From: Pseudoalteromonas umbrosa
Lineage (GTDB): Bacteria; Pseudomonadota; Gammaproteobacteria; Enterobacterales; Alteromonadaceae
DNA length: 64,000 bases
Direction: 5' to 3'
NCBI RefSeq assembly: GCF_030125375.1
Contig: NZ_JASJUU010000003.1
Location: 820,247-884,246, forward strand
The translations under genes were made by a program, and so were the position numbers. Positions within the stretch are counted from its first letter, which is position 1; each line of letters starts with the position of its first letter. The notes under the pieces are model-generated. The model ran no database searches, was not told the origin of the DNA, and saw nothing but the letters and a program-made list of their open reading frames with translations. Of the stretch, positions 35,916 to 44,595 are shown one piece after another.

Positions 35916-36734
35916 TTAAGATACCAAGTCCGGTTGAGATTTCATTATTTCGAGCTCCATTTCTCTCATATACCAATGTAGATCTGCTTTAGAATGAAAG
36001 TTGACAGCATAATAATCACGATACAAATTAAGTAGGCTTTTGCACTCTGCGATTCTATATTTGAAGTTTTTAACCTCTTTTGTTAGCTGTGTCTCATTGT
36101 GCTTGTGGATATACACTTCAGCATTTTTAATTTCATGAGGAATATAGTTGTAATACATAAGCCTAATAAACAGCTCTGTGTCCTCAAGAAATTTGTATTT
36201 CGTATCGATCCCGCCTACTTTTTCAAAAATATCTTTCCTGATACAGACCCCGAATCCTAGTCCCGATCTCAAGAATCTAACAGGTGCATACTTATCACTT
36301 TGACACTCTTCTGGCCACACGATTGGTTCAAATTTTTCCTTCCCATTTTCTATAGAGACATTGATGCCTTGAGACCAAGAAACATCGATATTGAAGTTTT
36401 TGTTCGCATGGTATTGGTAAGTTTTTCTTAAAAAACCGTCAGTAAAACAGTCGTCATCATCTAAAAATAGTAAATAACGCCCTTTTGCAACACGCGCTGC
36501 AATATTACGAGATTCTGCCTGACCTTTATTTTGGTGATTTTCTATATAATGTAGACCTTCAATGCTATCAAAGTAACTCCGATCGTATTGATGACTGGAA
36601 GCATCATTTACAACAATGATTTCGTAACTTTTAAAATCTTGTACTAAAACGCTGTGAATAGCATTTTTTAACATTTTCTCTCTATTATATGTTGGTATTA
36701 CTATAGAAAAATATGGCGTATCCTCTTTTTTCAA
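35916..36734 (-). CDS. GT2-family glycosyltransferase, active-type
   Basis: A 272-residue GT-A glycosyltransferase beginning at a TTG start after a strong GGGAGGGAG site. It has YFSIVIPTYNREKMLKNAIH, a donor Asp in VNDASS, LLFLDDDDCF with the DxD, and FKFLEDTELFIR-like acceptor-side residues (KYKFLEDTELFIR). The helical tail ECKSLLNLYRDYYAVNF matches the paralogues. No membrane segment is visible. It leads the short minus-strand unit with the degenerate paralogue and may act with it as a heterodimer on the cluster product or on a cell-surface glycan. Confidence 0.85.
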   Translation of the reverse strand: MKKEDTPYFSIVIPTYNREKMLKNAIHSVLVQDFKSYEIIVVNDASSHQYDRSYFDSIEGLHYIENHQNKGQAESRNIAARVAKGRYLLFLDDDDCFTDGFLRKTYQYHANKNFNIDVSWSQGINVSIENGKEKFEPIVWPEECQSDKYAPVRFLRSGLGFGVCIRKDIFEKVGGIDTKYKFLEDTELFIRLMYYNYIPHEIKNAEVYIHKHNETQLTKEVKNFKYRIAECKSLLNLYRDYYAVNFHSKADLHWYMREMELEIMKSQPDLVS

Positions 36735-37138
36735 ACCAACTCCCTCCCTGCTTGTAAAATTAAATTTAGAAAATCTTTTATATTTTAAAACTCATTTGCT
36801 GTCAAATTGTTAATAATTGGTTTTGAAATGAAAATATTTCATTTTATTTTAGGGTAATGCTTCAACTCATCAGAAGTTATCGCGATACCTCTTTGTTTCG
36901 AGATTTTAATCAGGTTTGTATCATGAAGCAGTGATTAAAGAAGCTTACTAAATTAAAGTTGAGCGCTTATTACAAACTCTTAGGTGATTTATGACTATTA
37001 CCACTTGAACATTCGTAGTTGTCACTTTTTCTCTAGCTTTGTGTTTTATATCTCATTCGCTGAGAGTGTCGGAAATAGTAGAAGCATCTAGCGAAAACCT
37101 GTCTTGATCTTTGGTCTAAGTACAAAGTGTCCACAATC

Positions 37139-37184
37139 GTGTCACAGTGACACATCTGGACAACAGATGTGTCCATTCGGACAC
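37139..37184. promoter_or_regulatory. Upstream activator-site array of palindromes
   Basis: Three palindromes follow one another: GTGTCAC-A-GTGACAC (37139-37153), ACATCTG-5 nt-CAGATGT (37152-37170) and GTGTCC-ATTC-GGACAC (37169-37184). A lone GTGTCC half site lies at 37127-37132. The last palindrome ends about 60 nt upstream of the -24 element at 37246, a usual distance for binding of a sigma-54 activator. The NtrC-family regulator at 41902 is the obvious ligand. Confidence 0.65.
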
Positions 37185-37245
37185 TCGATAAAAACATAAA
37201 AAATAAAAATCATTAAAAATCAATTGTTTATTTTTATTTCAATGT

Positions 37246-37261
37246 TGGCACTGTCCTCGCT
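37246..37261 (+). promoter_or_regulatory. Sigma-54 promoter of the exporter/regulator operon
   Basis: TGGCACTGTCCTCGCT matches the -24/-12 consensus with GG and GC at the required 11-base spacing. It lies 36 nt upstream of the ATG at 37297. The sigma-54 activator encoded at the end of the same gene set makes an autoregulatory loop likely. Confidence 0.82.
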
Positions 37262-37296
37262 TATATCTAAGTATCGAAATCAACAGGTGGTATAAA

Positions 37297-38565
37297 ATGA
37301 TTAAAGGAACTCAGTCCCAGGATGAAGTCATCGCGCCAAGCACGCGTTCAAGTAAACTTAAATTCGTTGTTTCAGCGGTATTGATGACGCTGATCACCGT
37401 AGTGTCTATCCCTGCGATTAGCCAGTGGTACTCAGGCATAAAAACGGTATCTTACGCGCAGTTGATTACAGCCAAAGTAATTAAAAAAGATCTAGTGAGA
37501 GATGTGTCTGTCTCTGGACGTTTAGTGGCAGCCAACGCGCCACAAGTCTACAGCCCAGAGCCGGGTCAAGCGACCTTGTTGGTTAAACCCGGTGATAGAG
37601 TGGAGCAAGATGCGCTGCTTGCAACAATCCACAGCCCAGAACTCGATGCCCAAATTGATCAGCAAAGTTCGTTGCTGACTCAGTTACAGTTGGAGTCCAA
37701 TAGAGGCTTATTAGCAGACGATGAAGCACAACTTGAATTGGAACGCAGTTTAGATGAGGCGACTGTGCGTTTAAATGCAGCGCAGCGCGAACAGCTTCGC
37801 TCCAAAGAATCTTATGACAAGCAAGTGATCAGTGAGTTGGACTTTGCCCGCAGTAAAGATACGCTCCTTGAGGCACAACTGATGCACAAGCATGCGCAAA
37901 AGCGTGTCTCTATGGCTAAAAAGCGCTTAGATTTTGAGGCGCAAACGCGAGAACTATCGGTTCAGCGTCAAACGCAAATCCTAGACGAATTGAAGCGCAG
38001 ACAACGAGCTCTGGAAGTTCGTGCGCCTGTGACCGGGGTCGTAGGAAGCTGGTTAGTGCAGCAAAAAGAGCAGGTGGCGGACGCTCAAGCACTGATGACC
38101 ATCGTCGATTTATCTGAATATGAAGCAGAACTACAAGTACCAGAATTTTATGCTGACGATTTAGGCATTGGGTTAAATGTTGAGATATCTCTTGGCGGGC
38201 AGTTTTATCAGGGGGCGGTGAGCTCAGTATCTCCAGAGATCCAACAAAATCAAGTTGCAGTGCGTGTAAAAATTAATGCCAATAGTGATTTAAAGCTACG
38301 TCAGAATCAGCGCGTAAATGGACGTATTGAATTTGAGAAAAAAGCGCAGGTACTGCAAGTCAAGCGCGGCCCGTTTTTATCAAGCTTTGGAGGCAAGCAA
38401 GCCTTCGTCATTCAAGATCAAATGGCTCAGTTACGTGACATTAAAATAGGGGTGTCTAGCGTCGACTATGTCGAATTGATCAGCGGCGTTCAAGAAGGTG
38501 AAGAAATCATCATTTCTGATTACGACGCATTTAGCCAAAGCCAAACTTTTAAGATTTCAAAATAA
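37297..38565 (+). CDS. MacA/HlyD-type periplasmic adaptor
   Basis: The 422 residues include an N-terminal anchor (about 27-47, FVVSAVLMTLITVVSIPAI), a lipoyl half motif (GRLVAANAPQVYSPEPGQATLLVKP split around a hairpin), a long coiled coil (about 115-235, Glu/Gln/Arg-rich) and a second half motif RAPVTGVVGSWLVQQKEQV, then a beta-barrel. AGGTGG precedes the ATG. It is the first gene of the sigma-54 driven exporter operon and links the inner-membrane pump to a TolC-type channel. It is a separate system from the adaptor at 21733, with clearly different composition. Confidence 0.88.
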   Translation: MIKGTQSQDEVIAPSTRSSKLKFVVSAVLMTLITVVSIPAISQWYSGIKTVSYAQLITAKVIKKDLVRDVSVSGRLVAANAPQVYSPEPGQATLLVKPGDRVEQDALLATIHSPELDAQIDQQSSLLTQLQLESNRGLLADDEAQLELERSLDEATVRLNAAQREQLRSKESYDKQVISELDFARSKDTLLEAQLMHKHAQKRVSMAKKRLDFEAQTRELSVQRQTQILDELKRRQRALEVRAPVTGVVGSWLVQQKEQVADAQALMTIVDLSEYEAELQVPEFYADDLGIGLNVEISLGGQFYQGAVSSVSPEIQQNQVAVRVKINANSDLKLRQNQRVNGRIEFEKKAQVLQVKRGPFLSSFGGKQAFVIQDQMAQLRDIKIGVSSVDYVELISGVQEGEEIIISDYDAFSQSQTFKISK

Positions 38566-38589
38566 ACAACAATAATTAAGGACTTAATT

Positions 38590-39312
38590 ATGCTTTCAAT
38601 GAACAATATCAGCAGAGTGTATCGCAGTGAAACGATTCAAACGCATGCGTTACGTGACTTTAATCTACAAGTAGATGCCGGAGAGTTCGTCGCGGTGACT
38701 GGCCCATCAGGCTCTGGTAAGTCGACATTTTTGAATGTGGCGGGATTACTAGATGAGTTTAACGAGGGGGAATATGTCTTGGATGGCACTTCTGTTAAAG
38801 GGCTGTCAGATGATGACTTATCGCGTTTGAGAAACGAGAAAATCGGATTTATTTTTCAAAACTATAACTTGATCCCAGACTACAGTATTTACGATAACGT
38901 GGATATGCCACTGCGTTATCGTGGCTTAAGTGCTAAGCAAAGACGTAATCGCATTGAGCATGCGCTTGAGCTGGTCGGATTATCAAGTCGTCATAGTTAT
39001 TTACCCAGTCAGCTGTCTGGGGGGCAACAACAGCGAGTTGCCATTGCAAGAGCACTGGCAGGTGAGCCTAAGGTTTTATTGGCTGATGAACCGACTGGTA
39101 ACCTTGATTCACTAATGGCAAGGCAAATCATGGACTTGCTAAAAACCATTAATAAAGAAGGCAGTACCATCATCATGGTAACCCACGACCCTGATCAAGC
39201 CAGAGAAGTAAACCGCAATATACAAATCATTGATGGTCAAATCACGGATTACAGCATTTATGCGCCAGTTGAGCAGGCACCAATCATAAGTCAGAACCAG
39301 CCAGTGGCTTAG
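38590..39312 (+). CDS. MacB/LolD-type ABC transporter ATPase
   Basis: A 240-residue ATPase with GPSGSGKST (Walker A), FQNYNLIPDYSI (Q-loop), LSGGQQQRVAIARAL (signature), VLLADEPTGNLD (Walker B) and MVTHDPDQA (switch His). It pairs with the two FtsX-fold permeases that follow, 9 nt and then 11 nt apart, as an export pump. The C-terminal 25 residues after the NBD are low in similarity to anything known to me. Confidence 0.93.
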   Translation: MLSMNNISRVYRSETIQTHALRDFNLQVDAGEFVAVTGPSGSGKSTFLNVAGLLDEFNEGEYVLDGTSVKGLSDDDLSRLRNEKIGFIFQNYNLIPDYSIYDNVDMPLRYRGLSAKQRRNRIEHALELVGLSSRHSYLPSQLSGGQQQRVAIARALAGEPKVLLADEPTGNLDSLMARQIMDLLKTINKEGSTIIMVTHDPDQAREVNRNIQIIDGQITDYSIYAPVEQAPIISQNQPVA

Positions 39313-39321
39313 GAGGTAAAC

Positions 39322-40611
39322 ATGGATATGTTTTCTTATTATGTGCAGCTATGCGTGCGCAACTTTAAACGCACACCGCTGTTTTTTTCCCTGATTATTT
39401 TAACTCTGTCGATTGGGATCGGCACCTTGTTGGCTAATTTGTCTATGCTGTCTTTGATGTCACAAGACCCTATACCCGGTAAAAGTGATCAAATATTCAT
39501 TGTGAATATGAATACTTACGCAGGGTCAACGAATAACTTTGGTAGCATGCACACGCTCAGATACAGCGATGCAAAAGCAATACTGGATGCTGGTGTCGCA
39601 GAAAATGCAACCATGCACTATGCAACTCATGTCTATAGTCGCCGTGCAGACTCTGATGATTTGACACGTTACTCAAGTAGTACGCGAGCGACCACCGCCT
39701 CATTTTTTGACATGATGGGCGCCGAATTTGCCCATGGTAAAGCGTGGGAAAATGAGCATGGTACAGAGGTTGTGATTGGCCATAAGCTCAACATGACCTT
39801 ATTTGGTGGCGAGAATAGTGTCGGCAAACAAGTAGAGCTGCAAGGTAAAATTTATAACATTGTCGGGGTGTTGAAACCTTGGCATATGAGACCGCTCTTT
39901 TATCATGCCTCTGAAGGAAAAGCATTTGATGAGACGGATGATTTGTTTGTGCCTATTGAAGTGGCTATAGACAATAACTGGGCCATCTATGCAAGAGCGT
40001 TGTCGACAGATAGCTACTCAGTACTGAGTGAAACAAGGCAGATCAATGCGTATTACATTCAGACCTTTGTTGAGCTGATAGACGAACAGCAGCAACTAGC
40101 TTTTCAAACCTTTATCGATAGCTATGCGCAGCAGCAAAAAGAGAAAGGCAATCACCGCCATGAAGTGGATAACCGACTTTATGATGTTAATGCTTGGTTA
40201 GATGAGAACGAAGTAGTCAATAAAGACCTTTTAGCGTTTACTTTTGCCACGGGTATTTTTCTGCTGGTGTGTATTTTTAATGCCAACAGCTTGATGTTAT
40301 CTCGCTATCAGGCTGGGCAATTTGAAGCGAACTTGCGTCGAGCGGTTGGCGCCAGTCGCAAGCAAGTGTTCTATCAAGGCGTGATAGAGAGTGTGATTTT
40401 AGGGATCACCTGTGCTTTGGTATCTTTGGTGTTGGCCATGAGTTTATTGGCTTTGTACCGTCAGTTATTTGAAGACTTAGCCCCGGTAGCAGAATTGCCG
40501 CTACACATGATAGTGATTGGTGTGGGGGTGGCACTGACTTCCTGCCTGTTAAGTACCATTTATCCGCTTGTGCAGGGCGCACGTACGCCGCTAGCTAGCA
40601 TCTTGAAGTAA
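39322..40611 (+). CDS. FtsX-family ABC permease, first subunit
   Basis: The 429 residues have a helix near 18-40, a large periplasmic MacB-type core domain (about 45-280) and three C-terminal helices. These helices begin at TGIFLLVCIFNANSLMLSRYQ and include the coupling segment RRAVGASRKQVFYQGVIESVI. AGGAGG precedes the ATG. It forms a heterodimer with the next gene product, the two-protein version of the duplicated permease at 23776. Confidence 0.88.
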   Translation: MDMFSYYVQLCVRNFKRTPLFFSLIILTLSIGIGTLLANLSMLSLMSQDPIPGKSDQIFIVNMNTYAGSTNNFGSMHTLRYSDAKAILDAGVAENATMHYATHVYSRRADSDDLTRYSSSTRATTASFFDMMGAEFAHGKAWENEHGTEVVIGHKLNMTLFGGENSVGKQVELQGKIYNIVGVLKPWHMRPLFYHASEGKAFDETDDLFVPIEVAIDNNWAIYARALSTDSYSVLSETRQINAYYIQTFVELIDEQQQLAFQTFIDSYAQQQKEKGNHRHEVDNRLYDVNAWLDENEVVNKDLLAFTFATGIFLLVCIFNANSLMLSRYQAGQFEANLRRAVGASRKQVFYQGVIESVILGITCALVSLVLAMSLLALYRQLFEDLAPVAELPLHMIVIGVGVALTSCLLSTIYPLVQGARTPLASILK

Positions 40612-40622
40612 GGAGTAGCACG

Positions 40623-41846
40623 ATGAATCTAAAAGCATTATTTAAATCTATGTTGCTGCGTAAATTTGCAACAGGCTTGCTTATTTTCCAACTTGTTTTA
40701 ACCATAGGGCTGGCTTGTAACAGCTTATTGTTAAGTATTGAGGCCAATGAAAAGTTAGCCCGAGATGTGGGTTTTGATATGGAAAATGTATTGGTATTTC
40801 AGGTCCGTCCAACCTCAGAAGCCTTTTTAGATGCCAATTTCTTCTTGTCTGTGATAGATGAAGATATGGCGGCTTTGAATAAACTTGATGTGGTTGAAAC
40901 GGTGAGTTTTACCAACCAGTTGCCGCTGATGAAAGGCGGTAACTTCCATTCTATTGAAGATGTAAATCAACCCGAAGATGCCCCAGTAGAAAGGCAGTTT
41001 ACAGGTGTGCCAATGTACTATGTAGGCGAGCAGTTTTTTGAGTTACTCGGCGCACAAATGCAACTTGGGCGTGATTTTACGCTTGATGATAATGCAACAC
41101 ATGGCTATTTAGAGAATCATGAATTTGAAGCCAATATCATTTTAACTCGTAGCTTAGCTGAAGCACTGTATCCGGGAGAAAGCGCGGTTGGCAAGCATAC
41201 CTCTGAAGGGCGAGTGATCGGCGTGGTGTCGGATATTGCAATTAGGCCTTCGAGTAAATACCCACATCATGGCATATTCATGTATAGAAATATGGCTCGC
41301 TCTCAAATGCGTTTAATGTATATGGTGAAAGTCACCTCAGGTGATATACAAAAGACTAAAACGGCGATCACTGAGGCCATTAAGCAAGTACACCCTGAAC
41401 GAGAGATCCGAGAGATCCTGACCATGGAAGAACATCACAGTGATTATTTTAAAGAGTCGAGCAGTTTGGCAACCTTATTTAGTTTGCTGACCGGGATGAT
41501 GTTATTGGTGACCATGATCAGTTGCTTTGCCCATGCACACTTTCATGTGTCTAAGCAAAAGCGTTTAATTGGTATTAGACGCGCATTGGGCGCACGGAAA
41601 AAGGATGTATTAATCTATGTGTTGAGCGAAAATTGGCTGGTCAGTGGTATTGCCGCACTACTTGGGGTCGCAAGTGTGATTGCAGTGAATATGTTATTGG
41701 CAGAAGTCATTGTGATACCAAAACCAGATGTTATCAGTTATTTGTCTTGTGTTATTATCGTGTTTATATCTGGTACTGCGGCAACTTGGTTGCCTGCATG
41801 GAAAACAACAAAAATAGCGCCAGTGGTTGCAACCCGCACGTTATAA
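40623..41846 (+). CDS. FtsX-family ABC permease, second subunit
   Basis: The 407 residues have the same layout as the first subunit: helix about 12-35, periplasmic core about 45-280, then FtsX helices with coupling segment IRRALGARKKDVLIYVLSENW. It lies 11 nt after the first permease. The set of adaptor, ATPase and two permeases is a MacAB-like exporter of unknown substrate. A 38-residue peptide gene at the end of the locus is one possible substrate. Confidence 0.88.
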   Translation: MNLKALFKSMLLRKFATGLLIFQLVLTIGLACNSLLLSIEANEKLARDVGFDMENVLVFQVRPTSEAFLDANFFLSVIDEDMAALNKLDVVETVSFTNQLPLMKGGNFHSIEDVNQPEDAPVERQFTGVPMYYVGEQFFELLGAQMQLGRDFTLDDNATHGYLENHEFEANIILTRSLAEALYPGESAVGKHTSEGRVIGVVSDIAIRPSSKYPHHGIFMYRNMARSQMRLMYMVKVTSGDIQKTKTAITEAIKQVHPEREIREILTMEEHHSDYFKESSSLATLFSLLTGMMLLVTMISCFAHAHFHVSKQKRLIGIRRALGARKKDVLIYVLSENWLVSGIAALLGVASVIAVNMLLAEVIVIPKPDVISYLSCVIIVFISGTAATWLPAWKTTKIAPVVATRTL

Positions 41847-41860
41847 AAATGAAGGAAAGA

Positions 41861-41893
41861 CATGTAGTGACCTGTTAAAACGGTCACTACATG
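41861..41893 (+). promoter_or_regulatory. Long RNA hairpin or operator between permease and regulator genes
   Basis: A perfect 12-bp stem, CATGTAGTGACC / GGTCACTACATG, with a 9-nt loop fills the gap between the permease stop and the regulator ATG at 41902. There is no following T run, so it is not a standard terminator. It could be an mRNA processing or stability element, or an operator. The regulator start has no clear ribosome site after it. Confidence 0.5.
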
Positions 41894-41901
41894 GTATTTA
41901 A

Positions 41902-43173
41902 ATGGTTATGAACACAATTCTTGTTGTCGATGACAACCCTGATATTTTAGATGCGTTAGATTTATTGCTGAGTATTCACAATTACACTGTATTGACAGTC
42001 ACTAACGTTAAAGATGCCATTTTGACCGTCTCTCGACAAAAAGTGGATTTGGTCATTCAAGACATGAACTTCAGCGAAGGGACCACATCAGGAGATGAGG
42101 GAAAGCAGTTATTTGGTACATTAAAAGAGCTAAACCCCACTTTACCCATCATTATCATCACCGCTTGGAGCCAATTAGAAACGGCGATAACGTTAGTCAA
42201 ATCAGGTGCCGCAGACTATCTCCCTAAACCTTGGGATGATAAGAAATTATTACAAGCTATCGAAGAAAATATCTCAGTACGAGCTGCGCCTATCCCTGAG
42301 TGCAAATTGATTTATCAAAGTCGTGAAATGAGTGAGCTTATCTTTACCTCGACTAAGGTGGCCGCTGCGGATATCAACGTGTTGATCACCGGCCCGAATG
42401 GCTCAGGTAAGGAAAAGTTAGCTGACTTTGTTCACCAAAAATCGCAGCGTGCGAATGCGCCTTTTATTAAAGTGAATATGGGCGCTATCCCACAGGAACT
42501 GATGGAGGCCGAATTATTTGGTGCAGAAAAAGGCGCGTTTACCGGCGCAAATCAAGCAAGGGCAGGGCGTTTCGAAGCAGCCGATGGCGGCACATTATTT
42601 TTAGATGAGATTGGCAACTTACCACTTGCAGGCCAAATGAAACTATTGCGTGTGTTGCAGACCGGTGAATTTGAGCGATTGGGCTCTAATGTGACGCAAA
42701 AGGTAGATGTACGAGTGATAAGTGCGACTAACGCCAATTTATTGCTCGACATTAAAAGCGGCGCGTTTAGAGAAGATTTATTCTATCGCCTCAACGGAAT
42801 GGAACTGCAAATTTTACCGCTCAATAAACGCAAAGCAGACATTGTTCCATTGGCTCAACACTTCATTGGTGTGGCGCATACGCTTACCAAAGAAGCAGAG
42901 CACTTTTTAATGCAGCAAACATGGCCTGGTAACGTTCGAGAGCTGGAAAATAGCTGTCGACGAGCATTAATTTTTGCAGATAAAAATCAAGTGGACGTCA
43001 GTGCTTTTCAAGGACATGAGCAAACAACAGCATTGAGTGAAAAAGAGCACATGCAGCAGGTACTCGAGAAGCATAACTGGACAATTGCGCATGCGGCACA
43101 AGAGTTAGGCCTCAGTCGTCAAACATTGTATCGTCGTATTGAAAAGTTCAAATTGGAAAAGCATGATGAGTAA
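41902..43173 (+). CDS. Sigma-54-dependent NtrC-family response regulator
   Basis: The 423 residues comprise a receiver domain (phosphorylatable Asp54 in VIQDMNF), an AAA+ domain and a Fis-type helix-turn-helix at the C terminus (HAAQELGLSRQTLYRRIEKF). The AAA+ domain has Walker A GPNGSGKE, the sigma-54 contact loop GAFTGA and GGTLFLDEIGNLP for Walker B. It activates sigma-54 RNA polymerase after phosphorylation by the kinase encoded next. The operators near 37139 and the sigma-54 promoter at 37246 are its likely targets. Walker A reads GPNGSGKE in place of the common GESGTGKE. Confidence 0.93.
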   Translation: MVMNTILVVDDNPDILDALDLLLSIHNYTVLTVTNVKDAILTVSRQKVDLVIQDMNFSEGTTSGDEGKQLFGTLKELNPTLPIIIITAWSQLETAITLVKSGAADYLPKPWDDKKLLQAIEENISVRAAPIPECKLIYQSREMSELIFTSTKVAAADINVLITGPNGSGKEKLADFVHQKSQRANAPFIKVNMGAIPQELMEAELFGAEKGAFTGANQARAGRFEAADGGTLFLDEIGNLPLAGQMKLLRVLQTGEFERLGSNVTQKVDVRVISATNANLLLDIKSGAFREDLFYRLNGMELQILPLNKRKADIVPLAQHFIGVAHTLTKEAEHFLMQQTWPGNVRELENSCRRALIFADKNQVDVSAFQGHEQTTALSEKEHMQQVLEKHNWTIAHAAQELGLSRQTLYRRIEKFKLEKHDE

Positions 43174-44461
43174 AGTGATTGCTTTGCTTTTTATTGGTCA
43201 ACTGGTATTTACCATAGCCGCTGCACTCTATGGGCCGTTATACCCTTGGATATTTCTTATTTTAGGTATGGTACTGTTTACTGTTATCGGATATTTGTAC
43301 CATGTTTATAACCAAACTCAGGCCAATATTCAACGCAGTATTGAACAGGGACTTTTGAGCCTGATTGATGGTGACTTTTCCGTTAGCATCGCGCCCAAAA
43401 ATGACCCAACTTATGATCGTGTGTTTAATTTATTCAATCAATGCACTGAGAAACTAAGAAAAGAGCGTCAGCACCTTTATCAACGTGAGATGTTGCTTGA
43501 TAAAGTGCTCAACACCTCTCCAGTTATCACGTTTCTAGTCAGCCCTGATCATAAAATTATTTTTGCCAATCGCGCCGCCGAACTCATGTTTAAAGAAGGG
43601 AATTCTTTGTTAGGCCACAGTTGGCATGATATCAGTGAAACGTTAGATGATGACTTTGCGCAAGCCTTGCAAAATAGCGGAGAGAGTATTTTTACCCTTA
43701 AAGATCAACACGGTGATGAGCAAGCTTGGCACTTGGCTAAATCCAGTGTTCGTATTCATCAAGCAAGCCATACGCTCTATTTGTTAAAAAGTATTACCCA
43801 TGAACTTGGGCGTCAAGAGGTACAAACGTGGAAAAAAGTGATCCGAGTACTTAGCCATGAGTTAAATAACTCTATTGCGCCGATCAGTTCCATGTGTCAT
43901 TCCGGTCAATTATTGGCTCAAAACTTATCTGAGCCAAGATTGGATAGAGTGTTTAGTTCTATTTCTCGACGTATTGGGCACCTTAATGAATTTATTAAAG
44001 GCTATGGCGAGTTATCAAAACTAAAAATGCCGAATAAAAAGCCTGTTAACTGGCAGGCTTTAGTTGAACAATTAAACGCATTATATCCATTTGAACTCAC
44101 TACGGCGCTTCCCTTAAAGCAGGTAGTTGCAGATGAGCATCAACTAGAGCAGGTGCTTATTAATATTTTGAAAAATGCTCATGAAGCGCAGAGTGAGCTG
44201 ATAGGTGCACCATTAGTGCAGGTTAGCTTTACTGAGCAAAAGCAGCAAAGTGTGACCATTGCAGTGCGAGATTTTGGTTCAGGAATGGCTGCAGAAGTAT
44301 TGGAAAATGCATTGCTGCCATTCTATTCGACCAAACATGCTGGAACAGGGCTTGGTCTGGCATTATGTCGGGAAATTGTTGAAGCACATCAAGGCAAATT
44401 AGCGTTTCGTAATTGTACAGATCGAGGGGTTGTGGTGAGTGTTTCGTTACCTTGTGAGTAA
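43163..44461 (+). CDS. Membrane sensor histidine kinase paired with the regulator
   Basis: I choose the ATG at 43163, which overlaps the regulator's 3' end by 11 nt; the frame is open further upstream to a TTG. The 432 residues contain two membrane helices close to the N terminus with almost no periplasmic loop, then a PAS-like region (about 115-210) and a HisKA-like segment RVLSHELNNSIAPIS. The ATP-binding domain has NILKNAHEA, RDFGSGMA and GTGLGLAL. A sensor without a periplasmic loop probably reads a membrane or cytoplasmic signal, such as the transported compound. It phosphorylates the NtrC-family regulator. Confidence 0.9.
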   Translation: MMSKVIALLFIGQLVFTIAAALYGPLYPWIFLILGMVLFTVIGYLYHVYNQTQANIQRSIEQGLLSLIDGDFSVSIAPKNDPTYDRVFNLFNQCTEKLRKERQHLYQREMLLDKVLNTSPVITFLVSPDHKIIFANRAAELMFKEGNSLLGHSWHDISETLDDDFAQALQNSGESIFTLKDQHGDEQAWHLAKSSVRIHQASHTLYLLKSITHELGRQEVQTWKKVIRVLSHELNNSIAPISSMCHSGQLLAQNLSEPRLDRVFSSISRRIGHLNEFIKGYGELSKLKMPNKKPVNWQALVEQLNALYPFELTTALPLKQVVADEHQLEQVLINILKNAHEAQSELIGAPLVQVSFTEQKQQSVTIAVRDFGSGMAAEVLENALLPFYSTKHAGTGLGLALCREIVEAHQGKLAFRNCTDRGVVVSVSLPCE

Positions 44462-44558
44462 CTTTGCATAGATGAAATGTAGCATTTTTTCACAAGTATA
44501 AAAAATCCTTACATTTTATGACTTTATTGTACCTTTTTTAGGTGTTAGCTTGAATGTA

Positions 44559-44574
44559 ACGGAAATGGTTCCGT
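44559..44574. repeat. Short inverted repeat upstream of the small peptide gene
   Basis: ACGGAA-ATGG-TTCCGT, 22 nt before the ATG at 44596. It is a possible operator or leader hairpin for the small peptide gene. Confidence 0.35.
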
Positions 44575-44595
44575 TGTCTTTTAAAGGAGTAAGTT

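Larger units (their letters stand above)
36735..37296. promoter_or_regulatory. Intergenic region with sigma-54 promoter and operator array; island edge
   Basis: About 560 bases between the divergent GT2 pair and the exporter operon. The left half is AT-rich and featureless. The right half holds the palindromes and the sigma-54 promoter listed separately. Base composition changes around here, from the AT-rich island to the more GC-rich backbone. I see no integrase, tRNA or direct repeat marking a clean junction. Confidence 0.5.

Noticed and set aside
37139..37184. CRISPR-like repeat array
   Set aside because: The repeats are short palindromes of different sequence with no regular spacers; they fit activator sites.
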